From Symsagittifera roscoffensis (lineage: Eukaryota > Xenacoelomorpha > Acoela > Convolutidae): 64,000 nt of DNA. The stretch spans positions 39,320,759 to 39,384,758 of the forward strand of contig NC_087063.1 in NCBI RefSeq assembly GCF_963678635.1. Reading direction: 5' to 3'. The notes beneath the pieces were generated by a model. That model was not told the DNA's origin. It was given only the letters and a program-made list of their open reading frames with translations, and did not search any database. The translations under genes were made by a program, and so were the position numbers. This document shows positions 23,308-31,629 of this stretch, piece by piece (within the stretch, counting starts at the first letter, position 1; each line of letters begins with the position of its first letter).

Positions 23308-23727
23308 TCAGTCTAAATCTGGCATGAATAATCGCTGTTCCCTGTTCTGGTTCGAAGCGAACTTCACTAGATGCTTCATAGTCTCAGAGTCTATTTCTTC
23401 TGGTACTGGCTCTGCTCCTACAATATATTTATACAAATCCCATTCGTTGTCGACCATATTCAAAATTTTGTCGTAATCCATAAGCTGCTTCCGAGTCATT
23501 GAATGCAGGTGAACTTTTGCATAGGTGCTCAAAAGGAGATCATTTTCTCGAATTCCACGTTTTCTACTCTGGTATAAAAGACGAGCTCTTAAAACTTCTG
23601 TATTTTCCGATGTGCTGTACGACGCAGATGACAAACTTCTGGTTGAAACTGGCCATTTGCAGAATCGGGAACTAAACTGCTTCCCAGAAAAAGCACAGGA
23701 TCGCACCCTTGCCAAAGCAGATAACAT
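23308..23727 (-). CDS. SDHAF2: Succinate dehydrogenase assembly factor 2, intronless
   Basis: The 139-residue protein begins with an Arg/Ser-rich, acid-free stretch of about 38 residues, typical of a mitochondrial targeting peptide. The Sdh5/YgfY domain follows: RARLLYQSRKRGIRENDLLLSTYA with the key RGxxE motif, then YDKILNMVDNEWDLYKYI and the terminal NQNREQRLFMPDLD. The family inserts FAD covalently into the flavoprotein subunit of succinate dehydrogenase in the mitochondrial matrix. The whole domain is in one exon here. Ten bases above the ATG the coding strand reads TTTTCCGTTTGCAG, a good 3' splice acceptor, so a 5'-UTR intron or trans-spliced leader is possible. No poly(A) tail or flanking duplication marks it as a retrocopy, and the frame is intact. 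Neighbours are repeats. Confidence 0.92.
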   Translation of the reverse strand: MLSALARVRSCAFSGKQFSSRFCKWPVSTRSLSSASYSTSENTEVLRARLLYQSRKRGIRENDLLLSTYAKVHLHSMTRKQLMDYDKILNMVDNEWDLYKYIVGAEPVPEEIDSETMKHLVKFASNQNREQRLFMPDLD

Positions 23728-23787
23728 TACAAAACTGCAAACGGAAAACCTTCAATTTTTGTGATTTTTTTTAAAATAAAGTCATCA

Positions 23788-24060
23788 ATGGTAATCAGAA
23801 AGTCAAAAGTATCATAGTAACCGAGGTTACATTCAGGAGTACCTTCATCACATATTCCAGTCAAAATCCTGAAATTTTTCTAGATATGGAACTGATAATG
23901 AGAAAAAAAGAAATGATAAAAGTTGATCATTTTATAATTAAACTCGATACGATAAAATGGAGTCCCTTCATCACTTGCGCCTTCACATACCCCTTCATCA
24001 CATACTGAACCAATTTCACTCTCTAAAAAGTCGCAAGGGTTCTACGACGACAAGGAAAAT
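23788..24060 (-). repeat. 3'-end fragment of the RLE LINE family (third copy)
   Basis: GGTAATCAGAAAGTCAAAAGTATCATAGTAACCGAGGTTAC and the following 150 bases match, with more divergence, the 3' UTR segments beginning at about 24868 and 34362. The last part (CCTTCATCACTTGCGCC...CCTTCATCACATAC) is a local variation of the same motif. It abuts the 5' side of SDHAF2. Confidence 0.6.
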
Positions 24061-24139
24061 AAAATTTCTGAAATGACTAAAATTTGCTATTAGCAAATTG
24101 AAATAGACTTGAAGAATTAAGAATCATCAATAGCGAACA

Positions 24140-24428
24140 CACGCGATAACCGCGCACTTTTCAATTACTACAAGTCTGTCAAAACCCCCCAAGTTCTCCC
24201 ACCGACAAAGCACTGGAAAAATTTAACTGCGAAATCGAGTGCTGACAAGGCACAACTGTTCAACAAATTCTTCCAGTCTCTCTTCATGGATCCTTCTGAA
24301 AACATCGTAATATCGGAATCTGAATCTTCCATTTCCGTAGATGATGTATCAAGCGACAAAATTGCCAAGATAAAGTAAAAGCTGCTCGTCACTTAGTCCA
24401 CAGACCCGGATAGCTTACCTGTCTGCTT
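24140..24428 (+). pseudogene. LINE RT N-terminal linker fragment
   Basis: Plus-strand translation gives ADKAQLFNKFFQSLF, then DDVSSDKIAKIK, one stop, and STDPDSLPVCLK. This is the region just before RT motif 1 in CR1/Jockey-like LINEs (a '..KSxGPDxLP..' motif). It continues after a MITE at 24663. Stops show it is dead. Confidence 0.6.
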
Positions 24429-24436
24429 AAAAACTG

Positions 24437-24654
24437 GGCTCTTTTCCAGTTCCCCCCTTTCAAATTACCGAGTTTCATGTTTGTTTTACGTGTTATTACC
24501 CTAAATGCGTGATGTTACGCTGTTACGTATGAACAACAAATCTGTTCAGAATTGTCGATTTGTTCACCACGCCAAATTTCATTGCATTATGACAACGTTA
24601 AAAAGCTTTTCAAAATTGAATTTGAAAGGTAGGGGGGGGGACTGGAAAAGAGCC
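24437..24654. mobile_element. hAT-like MITE, 218 bp, with perfect 8-bp duplication
   Basis: Termini GGCTCTTTTCCAGTTCCCCCC and GGGGGGACTGGAAAAGAGCC are inverted repeats. AAAAACTG occurs at 24429-24436 and 24655-24662 as an exact 8-bp target duplication. The interior is non-coding and matches 10540-10756. It interrupts the LINE RT fragment, so it is younger than that LINE. Confidence 0.8.
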
Positions 24655-24662
24655 AAAAACTG

Positions 24663-24858
24663 CTAAAGGATAAACAAATCAATTGCCGGACTTTTTAGTG
24701 CTAAAAAACGCACTAGTGTTTTTTCTGCTGCTTGGAAAATCTGACTGGTCAAGCCTCTTCACAAAATAAATAGCAAATCAAATAGTCGAATCAACAGACC
24801 GATCACTCTGTTAAATATTATTTCCAAAGTTTATGAAAAGTTAATATTCGATCCCTTT
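24663..24858 (+). pseudogene. LINE RT motif 1-2 fragment (continuation)
   Basis: Plus-strand translation reads SVFSAAWKI, a stop, VKPLHKINSKSNSRINRPITLLNIISKVYEKLIF. This is the typical 'W..A.V.P..K....NYRPISLL...SK..EK' block of LINE RTs. It is cut at about 24859 by the 3' end of the RLE LINE. Confidence 0.65.
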
Positions 24859-24863
24859 TTTTT

Positions 24864-25312
24864 TAAAGGTAATCAGAAGGTCAAAAGTATCATAGTAACC
24901 GAGGTTACAGTCATGAGTCCCTTCATCATGTATTCCAGTCAAAATCCTTGGAATTTTTTAGATATGGAAGTGATAATAATAAAAGAAGATGACAAGTGTT
25001 TAAGTCCTTTTTAATTAAAATCGATACGGGTTACGTTTCTTCAATAAGAACACGCAACTCGACACGAGATAATATAATATACAATTGTTACAAGTAAAAA
25101 ATTTAGTCGAAAGTTAGTTTGTCATTTTTTGTTCCGAGTACGCAAGCGGCGTTCGCAATCTGTATTGCCAGGGAGATTCTCTGTTTTAAAAAGCTGCCTG
25201 CTCTGGGTTCCTCAGTGCATATGCTTAGGTTCTTACAAAGCTTGCTCAAAAAAACTTGAGCTGGGGCCGGCCGCGCCCTGAATTTCAAAAGCTAGCGGTT
25301 GAAAAAGATATC
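24864..25312 (-). mobile_element. RLE LINE copy 1, 3' segment (left of the Penelope insertion)
   Basis: This minus-strand 3' end of the element begins at 31004 beyond the Penelope insertion. It holds the last codons of the endonuclease-domain ORF (FLSKLCKNLSICTEEPRAGS...IANAACVLGT) and a 3' UTR. A run of A (T on plus) at 24855-24862 may be its tail. It is nearly identical to 34362-34800. The last 12 bases GAAAAAGATATC (25301-25312) are duplicated at 30992-31003 because of the Penelope insertion. Confidence 0.75.
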
Positions 25313-25678
25313 GAAGAAATTTTTGCTAAAAAGTAAATTTCAAACGTTTTCGCAACTATGTGCATCGTCAGGATTTTTACAATAAACTACTCTAAATGAC
25401 GATAAAACATCAATTTACAAATGTTATTTACAATAAATCACATACAATTTGGTTCTAAACCATCATGATAAAATATTAGCCAATCACAGTTGACCTCTAA
25501 ATTACTATTAAGATTAAAATACTTTTAACCTCTAAAATTAATTAAACATTTTAAAATTAATTTGTCTGGAAGTTTCTGAGTCATAATTTCGATTTAGACA
25601 TGTACGTTTTGAATAAAAAACCAAAAATATTTTGGGACTAAATTTTCAGTGTTAACTCCCTGCTCCTAAACTCATCGC
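25313..25678 (-). repeat. Penelope terminal repeat (pLTR), copy 1, direct
   Basis: 366 bp, almost identical to 30233-30599. It lacks about 26 bp at the outer end. The endonuclease ORF runs about 40 bases into it, to the stop at 25638, so the repeat encodes the last residues (TRDEFRSRELTLKI). It contains the hammerhead-like core at 25333-25380 on the coding strand. Confidence 0.85.
25333..25380 (-). ncRNA. Hammerhead-like ribozyme core in pLTR copy 1
   Basis: The coding strand has GTAAA...CTGACGA...GCA-loop-TGC-GAAA...TTTAC. CTGACGA fits the hammerhead CUGANGA box and GAAA the second box. GCA/TGC can form stem II with one bulged base, and GTAAA/TTTAC can close stem I. Hammerhead motifs in Penelope pLTRs are established. 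The bulge and weak stem III make this a candidate only; cleavage may be poor. Confidence 0.4.
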
Positions 25679-26048
25679 GCGTGTTCAAGCCCGGTTTCTC
25701 TTTCCTGATATGTATTGCCTCTAGTGTTAGCAATTTTGTTTGGTTGTTTGACCTATCTATAATTTCCCAACTAAGATCTGCCCTATTTCCCTCAAGTTGG
25801 CATTGCTGAAGGTGGAGGCCTACCGGTGAGTCTGCTTTCCTATGTTCCTCAATTCTAGTGGTCAAATGTCGAACAGTTTGTCCGACATAGGTGGAAGTGC
25901 ATCCACTACATGACAGTTTATAAACCACTCTTGACTTGAGGTCATTAGAAAATGCTGACTTCAGTGATGGTAAACATGATTGTAGTTTTCTTGTGGTGAA
26001 AACCACTTGAACGTTCGTTAATTTTCGTAACCTGTTAGCAAAATATTG
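25638..26048 (-). pseudogene. Penelope GIY-YIG endonuclease domain
   Basis: The frame reads from FANRLRKLTNVQVVFTTRKL at the LINE junction into the GIY-YIG nuclease: VVYKLSCSGCTSTYVGQT (GIY-YIG core with the Cys pair typical of Penelope), LTTRIEEH (catalytic Arg), and LLTLEAIHIRK with the catalytic Glu. The domain itself has no stop. It is cut from its RT by the LINE insertion. Removing that LINE and one TSD joins MVQY directly to FANRL in frame. The family's known role is to nick target DNA for reverse transcription. Confidence 0.85.
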
Positions 26049-27158
26049 GCTATGGTTACCTCAGGGCAGTGTTATTGGTCCACTGTTGTTTGTGCTGTTT
26101 ATAAATGACCTTCCTGGTTGTTTAACATCGTCCACCTGTTATCTATTTGCCGACGATAGCAAAATATTGAACAATGACGTTGATCAACTCCAACTTGATA
26201 TTGATTCGATGGTAACGTGGTCACAAGCGAATGGACTTCGTTTTCATCCCGATAAGACTCGCTTGATCTCATCTAGGGAATCCAATCCTTCAGTTACGAT
26301 TGGAAATGCGCCGATATGTAATGCGGCTACTGTTTGTGACCTGGGTGTTACTATTTCGAGTAACCTCACGTGGATAATACACGTTCGAAACAAACTGGCA
26401 AAAGGCATGGCAATGCTGTATCTGATGCGTGGCGCTATTTCATACCATGCAAACGCCCGTACAAAGACCCAACTCATCGAGTCAACTGTATACCCTGTGG
26501 TTATGTACTGTTCTCCGGCGTGGCGACCAAATATCACGTCCCTACGTAAGCTAATGAAGTTTCAGCACCGCTGCCTGAAATGGTCAACAGGTTGTCCAGA
26601 CTTCAAGTTTGCTCTCTTGTCACAGCGTCAGCTTCCATTCTGCTACCAACTCATATACAACGATGCCGTCTTTTTGTGGAAAATCCTGAACGACAAAACC
26701 GATATCGATGCCCTTGAGTACGTCTCTTACTCTGATGTCGACCGGGCCGCTCGTGGTTCTACAAGAAGGCCTTTCCTTGTTAGCCGACATGGTAAAGCTA
26801 GGACTGAAGACAACTTCTTCACCAGAGCAACAACTCTTGCTAATGACCTTCACTCGATTTCGATTGACATCAACTGCCCTCTGAAGTCGTTCAAATCCTC
26901 GCTTTTTAAATACCTGCTTTATCGAACCACAACTTTAAACATGTGCTCGTCTTGTTCGTTTTTTGTTAAATGTAGATGTTCTTCTTGTCGAGTGTAACCC
27001 TAGCTACGTTTTAAATTTTGTGTATCGTCGGTCAGTTCTCCGCGTATGGCAGAGACTGTCTTGTTTTCAGCTGTTCCCGTCCCCTCAGCCTTATGTTTTA
27101 ATGCAATTATTTGTATAAAATAATAAAGTCTTTTACTACTACTACTACTACTACTACT
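26049..27158 (+). mobile_element. 5'-truncated CR1/L2-like LINE with (ACT)8 tail, nested in Penelope
   Basis: A 1,110-bp insertion is flanked by the 6-bp repeat ATATTG (26043-26048 and 27159-27164) and ends in AATAAAGTCTTTT then eight ACT units (27135-27158). It lies opposite to the Penelope coding strand. It starts abruptly within the RT at PQGSVIGPLLF, as expected of a 5'-truncated LINE copy. Confidence 0.85.
26050..26997 (+). pseudogene. LINE reverse transcriptase C-terminal half
   Basis: An uninterrupted frame of about 315 codons, beginning without a start codon because of truncation. It shows PQGSVIGPLLFVLFINDLP, the catalytic YLFADDSKIL, NGLRFHPDKT, LGVTISSNLTW and a thumb/C-terminal region (YPVVMYCSPAWRP, FQHRCLKW, RRPFLVSR) as in CR1/L2/Jockey-like LINEs. 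No endonuclease or 5' part is present, so it cannot act alone. The lack of stops suggests a fairly recent insertion. Confidence 0.85.
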
Positions 27159-27164
27159 ATATTG

Positions 27165-28370
27165 CACCATCAGCATTGGGGGCTTTTCATCCTTTGGTGA
27201 TTGAACTGACAAACCCCTGTCACTATCCAGGGGCTTGCCTTTACCCTCGATGATCTTGCACAAGGCGTCTGAAGCCACCTTTGCGGACCAATTTTCAGGG
27301 TACTGATTTGTCAGCCATTGCGCCCTATTAGTTTCCATAGCCTTATCAAATTGCTCCCAGCTAGATGTACTCCTAAAAACCCTGTGTACAGTGCCTTGGA
27401 TAACACTACGCTTATACTGAGTTGGGGCGCAGCTTCTATAGTTCAGTATAGTCCCTGTATCTGTTGGTTTTTGATACCAACTGCAAGTTACACGCCTATC
27501 CTGCGATATATTTATGTTCAAATCCAGGAACGGCAAATTCCCCTCCGAATTAGTTTTCTCTAGAGTGAACTGCAAATTTGGATGAAGAGAATTGGCGGCA
27601 TCGAGAAGACAACTCGGCTCCCCTCTGACTGTTCTAACAATGTCATCCACATACCTGAGGAACAATTTCACCTGGGGAGTATCCTTCTCCTTGTTCTTAG
27701 CTCGGCAGCAGCTTTCACAGTACCAGACTATCTCGGTTATTGATGCGTATACGTCATCGGATATTTTTCCGCATTTTAGATGATACCAGTTTCGGCAACT
27801 CTCGCATTCAACCCCCTTTGATCTATATGTGACTTTCCTGCTGCAACATGGGCACAAGCCGTTTTTGTCATTAATTTGCTGTACCCCCGTTCCCACCGGT
27901 ATTTGTTGTCGTAGAGCAAATTCGTATTCTTTCAGCCATAAGTTTGCCAGAATTACAGCGAGGGACGCTCCCATTGCTAAACCATCAACTTGTACATACC
28001 ATGAATCATTACACTTGAAATATACTTTGCTGACCGCCATATTCAAAAGCCTTTTCATGGTTGCTCTTTGAATTTCAGGAGGAGACTCCTGGCTGTACAG
28101 CTTCTGTAAAGCAATTTCAATTGCCTCCTTCAGGGGAACGTTGATGTACAAACTTTTCACATCAAGAGATATTATGGTTTCATCCGGATCTAGAGCAATG
28201 TTTTCTATTTTTTCTCTAGCCTCTTTAGTATTGGTTTCTATATTTGCTCCATCGATGTTGTCAAAAAACTTCGCAAGCATTTTGTTAAGATTCTCATACG
28301 AGCTGCCGGGAAGTGATAGTACAGGTCGTAGGGGTGTCTCATCCTTGTGTACCTTAGCTAAACCGTACAA
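27165..28370 (-). pseudogene. Penelope reverse transcriptase core with inserted PHD finger
   Basis: About 400 codons: YGLAKVHK and PLRPVLSLPGSSYENLNK (Penelope fingers), ISLDVKSLYINVPL (catalytic Asp), GLAMGASLAVILANLWLKEYE, then a C4HC3 zinc finger, then LFLRYVDDIVRTVRG with YVDD, and LPFLDLNI..CSWYQKPTDTGTILNYRSCAP. The order and motifs are diagnostic of Penelope-like RTs with the GIY-YIG downstream. The upstream RT portion is frame-shifted relative to this piece near 28375 and 28505. The C-terminal end MLMVQY meets the nested LINE. The finger between the GLAMGAS and YVDD motifs is unexpected for the family. Confidence 0.88.
27705..27854 (-). other. PHD-type zinc finger inside the Penelope RT
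   Basis: Codons spell CPCC, then CESC, YHLKC and WYCESCC, giving a C-x2-C..C-x2-C..H-x2-C..C-x2-C layout with the Trp before the last pair that PHD fingers have. It lies in frame between the GLAMGAS and YVDD motifs. PHD fingers bind histone tails in other proteins, so a targeting role is possible but only inferred. Confidence 0.8.
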
Positions 28371-29369
28371 ACGGGCGGGTTGCCCCCTGTTGATCGTATC
28401 TTAGAATATAACTGATCACTTATCTCGTCTCTTTTGTTCATGGCTAGTAACTCTTTGTTAAGTTCTTTCTCAATTTTCAGTATCACCTCATCAGTGGTTG
28501 CATCTTTTTTTCACAAACTGAGCAGATTGCAACAAGGATTCCAGCTTTGATTCATATGTTTGTTTCCTCATTATGCAAAAACCAACCCCCTTATCAAAAG
28601 GCACAGCCAGCAACCCATTATCGTTGAGATATTTCCTCGTTTTTTCAACGGCTTTGTCTCTTGGGGTTTGCCGTACGTTTTTTGCATATGCCTTTGCCGC
28701 GGCTTCTATTTCACATAACGTTTAACCAGATGTTTTTTGATTTTTCAATTGTGAGAAGAAAATGTCGATATCCGCCAAAAAATGTGTTTCGTTAAATTTG
28801 TCTCTAATTGGATGCTTGGGGCCCATTGATAGCACTTCATATACCCATTCAGGCAGTTCAATATTATCAAGTACCTTAACTGATCGCTCATTTCTCCCCC
28901 CAAGAGGTTTATCTTGTCTCTCGGACAGTTTTTCTAACTTTTTTCTATGGTTTTCTGATGTTGTCTTTAAGCTTGCCTCAACTTGCCGCCTCACGAATCG
29001 GAAAATGGATGCCCACCACTGTTTGTCAATTTCTTTTTGCACCAGTGATCTTGCTTTCCTTAGCATCTCCTCGTACCTTTTCCTATCCTCATTTGCCCTA
29101 GAAGTTTCAGTCCTTAGTAGTTTCAATTGAAAATTATGCACAGCTTGGTCCGAAAAAACCCCGTTCTCGGGGACCCTAAACTTCAAAAAGTCCGGTATTA
29201 GATCGTTTTTCAGACATTTTCTCAGAAACTTCAGTCTATGTACAGATACTTGAACTTTTTTAAAGAATTTTAAATAGTCTAACACAATTTTCCAAGTTAG
29301 TTTCCTTTTCAAAATTTGTCTGAGCCAAACAGCAGGCAAAAGTACTGTGGTCATTGTTTTGCCGGCCAC
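28371..29369 (-). pseudogene. Penelope RT N-terminal region
   Basis: 29369-28722 is open and contains FLKFRVPENGVFSDQAVHNF, Lys/Arg-rich helices and the Penelope N-terminal motif VYEVLSMGPKHPIRDKF. After a shift near 28722 another frame continues EIEAAAKAYAKNV, YLNDNGLLAVPFDKGVGF and IMRKQTYESKLESLL. A run of six A near 28505 shifts again into EVILKIEKELNKEL, and a third shift near 28375 leads into YGLAKVHK. These three small breaks separate one ancestral RT. The first in-frame ATG of the open part is at codon 6; the real start is uncertain. Confidence 0.75.
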
Positions 29370-29416
29370 GAGTAATGAAACTCACAAGGCACAAAGCAAA
29401 ACAAATCACACTCTTC

Positions 29417-30055
29417 TCACCCCTGTCTTTGAAGCGCAGACACTTCCTCTGCCCTCAGCTTCTGCTCACGTCTTGCTTTCGCCTTCCTCCTTGTCTGTGA
29501 TGGTCTCTGTTGTTTGCCCCTGATATTGCCAATCAGCTCTGACAGACTTTCTTTGTGTGCCACTACCAATCGCAGAGAATTCAGCTCCAAATCAGCACTC
29601 TGGTGCAGCTTCAAATATTCCTTGAGCTGCTCCGGGTTGTTTTGCTTGCTCTTGGAGAGTAGTCGTTTTGTAGCTGGAATAATGAGCACCCCTGTGCCGA
29701 GAAGCTGACTAAACAAGTCGGGCGTTCCTTCCCTTCTGCAATAAACGATCGCCAATATCTGCTGCTTCTTCGTCTTCAAATAGTTTGTCAGCTCCTCGAC
29801 ACCAGCTGGGCGATAGTTGTTTGTTCTGTGGCTGCTAATGGTGTTGTTCACCACGTCGTGCCACACAACCACTTTTTTCTCCTTCAGTGGACTGTCTTCG
29901 AGTAGTCGTCGGAGGTTCTTTCCTTGGTTCAGCAAGTTGTTATTAAGGGATAGGCCAGGAATTGCTGTAACAAGGCTCTCGTATTGCTTTTTTTCCCCTG
30001 TGTTAAGGGTGTTGATGCTGTGGAACAGGGAGCTAGCTGCTACAATATGAAACAT
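29417..30055 (-). CDS. Penelope ORF1, unknown function
   Basis: An intact 212-codon frame with an ATG start sits just inside the direct terminal repeat and upstream of the RT, in the position of ORF1 in long Penelope-like elements. Visible features are a central segment (KEKKVVVWHDVVNNTISSH, ILAIVYCRREGTPDLF, LGTGVLIIPATKRLL) that alternates hydrophobic strands with loops, like an alpha/beta domain, and a very basic tail (RGKQQRPSQTRRKAKARREQ) that could bind nucleic acid. The VVVWHDVVNN stretch is faintly like the strand-loop of SGNH-type proteins but lacks a clear catalytic set. I do not recognise a function. Unlike the RT it has no breaks. Confidence 0.7.
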   Translation of the reverse strand: MFHIVAASSLFHSINTLNTGEKKQYESLVTAIPGLSLNNNLLNQGKNLRRLLEDSPLKEKKVVVWHDVVNNTISSHRTNNYRPAGVEELTNYLKTKKQQILAIVYCRREGTPDLFSQLLGTGVLIIPATKRLLSKSKQNNPEQLKEYLKLHQSADLELNSLRLVVAHKESLSELIGNIRGKQQRPSQTRRKAKARREQKLRAEEVSALQRQG

Positions 30056-30206
30056 TTCGGTAACTCAAATAAAAATCGGCCATTTTTTACGTATCGATAA
30101 AAAAAACACTATAAAAATTCTCATTACATTGATGAAAATCATTAAAAATTTTTATACTGGCCCTTTAATGGGAAAACAGTTGGAATTTCAAGCTCTTCGC
30201 TTTTTG

Positions 30207-30599
30207 GTTTATCACGAATTTACAAGTAAAATTGAAAAAATTTTTGCTAAAAAGTAAATTTCAAACGTTTTCGCAACTATGTGCATCGTCAGGATTTTTA
30301 CAATAAACTACTCTAAATGACGATAAAACATCAATTTACAAATGTTATTTACAATAAATCACATACAATTTGGTTCTAAACCATCATGATAAAAAATTAG
30401 CCAATCACAGTTGACCTCTAAATTACTATTAAGATTAAAATACTTTTAACCTCTAAAATTAATTAAACATTTTAAAATTAATTTGTCTGGAAGTTTCTGA
30501 GTCATAATTTCGATTTAGACATGTACGTTTTGAATAAAAAACCAAAAATATTTTGGGACTAAATTTTCAGTGTTAACTCCCTGCTCCTAAACTCATCGC
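30207..30599 (-). repeat. Penelope terminal repeat, copy 2, direct
   Basis: 393 bp from GTTTATCACGAATTTAC to CTCATCGC, in the same orientation as copy 1. It immediately abuts the inverted copy 3, creating a large near-perfect palindrome centred at 30599/30600. It precedes ORF1 and so is likely to carry promoter activity (inference). Confidence 0.88.
30254..30301 (-). ncRNA. Hammerhead-like ribozyme core in pLTR copy 2
   Basis: Same CTGACGA...GAAA core and possible closing stems as in copy 1, on the element's sense strand. It shares the same bulged stem II. Confidence 0.4.
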
Positions 30600-30991
30600 G
30601 CGATGAGTTTAGGAGCAGGGAGTTAACACTGAAAATTTAGTCCCAAAATATTTTTGGTTTTTATTCAAAACGTACATGTCTAAATCGAAATTATGACTCA
30701 GAAACTTCCAGACAAATTAATTTTAAAATGTTTAATTAATTTTAGAGGTTAAAAGTATTTTAATCTTAATAGTAATTTAGAGGTCAACTGTGATTGGCTA
30801 ATTTTTTATCATGATGGTTTAGAACCAAATTGTATGTGATTTATTGTAAATAACATTTGTAAATTGATGTTTTATCGTCATTTAGATTAGTTTATTGTAA
30901 AAATCCTGACGATGCACATAGTTGCGAAAACGTTTGAAATTTACTTTTTAGCAAAAGTTTCTTCAATTTTACTAGTAAATTCGTGATAAAC
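30600..30991 (+). repeat. Penelope terminal repeat, copy 3, inverted
   Basis: 392 bp, the reverse complement of copy 2 with a few changes (for example ACTAGTAAA and TTTAGATTAG). It ends exactly at the right target duplication GAAAAAGATATC, which fixes the element boundary. The hammerhead-like core lies at 30897-30944 on the plus strand. Confidence 0.88.
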
Positions 30992-31003
30992 GAAAAAGAT
31001 ATC

Positions 31004-31601
31004 CATCATTTACAAGATCTTGATACTTGTCAATTTTTCGCTCTTCCACTTCAGCGGCAGCCGTACCACGGTTACAAACAGACCCGGCATTAATCCTACA
31101 AGGAGCTAAAGAGTCTACTACCGTTACATCCCACAGGAGCTGCTTACCATCAGCCCATGGAACGAGCGTCAAACCGTCTGGTCGCTTCTGATCGGTCCTG
31201 TAGAGGTGTCGTGGTTCTAAAACAGACGGAATGTGAGTAGATGATAGACTCTGCTTTATAAGGGCATTCAGGTTTGAATGCCTAGAGAATCTCCCTGCAC
31301 TTTTGAGGCAAGAAAGACCATGCCAACCATCCTCGGTAACGTCTTTTCCGCACACGCATTTATGCCGTTCGCATATTTTTTATCCTAATCGAAGTCCTAT
31401 CGCAATTCTGATTTGTTGGTTTGACAGTTTTAACCTTAAATTTTTGCACGGGATGACGTTCAACCATTGGGAGCCAAATCTATCTTGGAACGCGTTGAAC
31501 CTTTTTACGTCCGTTGGTTCGAGTCGTAAAATCAAGTCTGCAACTTCGCTGTCAAAAATTGGCTCCGTCCAATTTTTTTGGATTTCATTTTCCGAAGCCA
31601 T
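31004..31601 (-). pseudogene. Restriction-like endonuclease domain of RLE LINE, copy 1
   Basis: 31601-31380 encodes the linker (WTEPIFDSEVADLIL, FGSQWLNVIP, NQQIRIAIGLRLG). One in-frame TAA follows, and the same frame goes on as KICERHKCVCGKD..WHGLSC (a Cys-x-Cys..His..Cys knuckle), FSRHSNLNALIKQSL, VLEPRHLYRTDQKRPDGLTLVPW and LLWDVTVVDSL. The RPDG...WDVTV array is the PD-(D/E)XK nuclease core expected of R2-type elements. It is cut at 31004 by the Penelope insertion and finishes at 25103. The stop is shared with copy 2. Confidence 0.75.
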
Positions 31602-31629
31602 TTAAATTTTTCCAAGGTCAAACCACCGT

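Larger units (their letters stand above)
25313..30991 (-). mobile_element. Penelope-like element (RT + GIY-YIG) with pLTRs
   Basis: A 5,679-bp insertion is flanked by the exact 12-bp duplication GAAAAAGATATC (25301-25312, 30992-31003). The empty site is seen in the related LINE copy at about 34795 (GTTGAAAAAAATATCCATC). Minus-strand order is an inverted terminal repeat (30991-30600), a direct terminal repeat (30599-30207), ORF1, RT, GIY-YIG endonuclease, and a direct terminal repeat (25678-25313). Such mixed direct/inverted pLTR arrangements are characteristic of Penelope-like elements. A 1.1-kb LINE is nested inside (26049-27158). Three frame breaks in the RT indicate loss of activity. A PHD finger within the RT is unusual. 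Confidence 0.88.
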
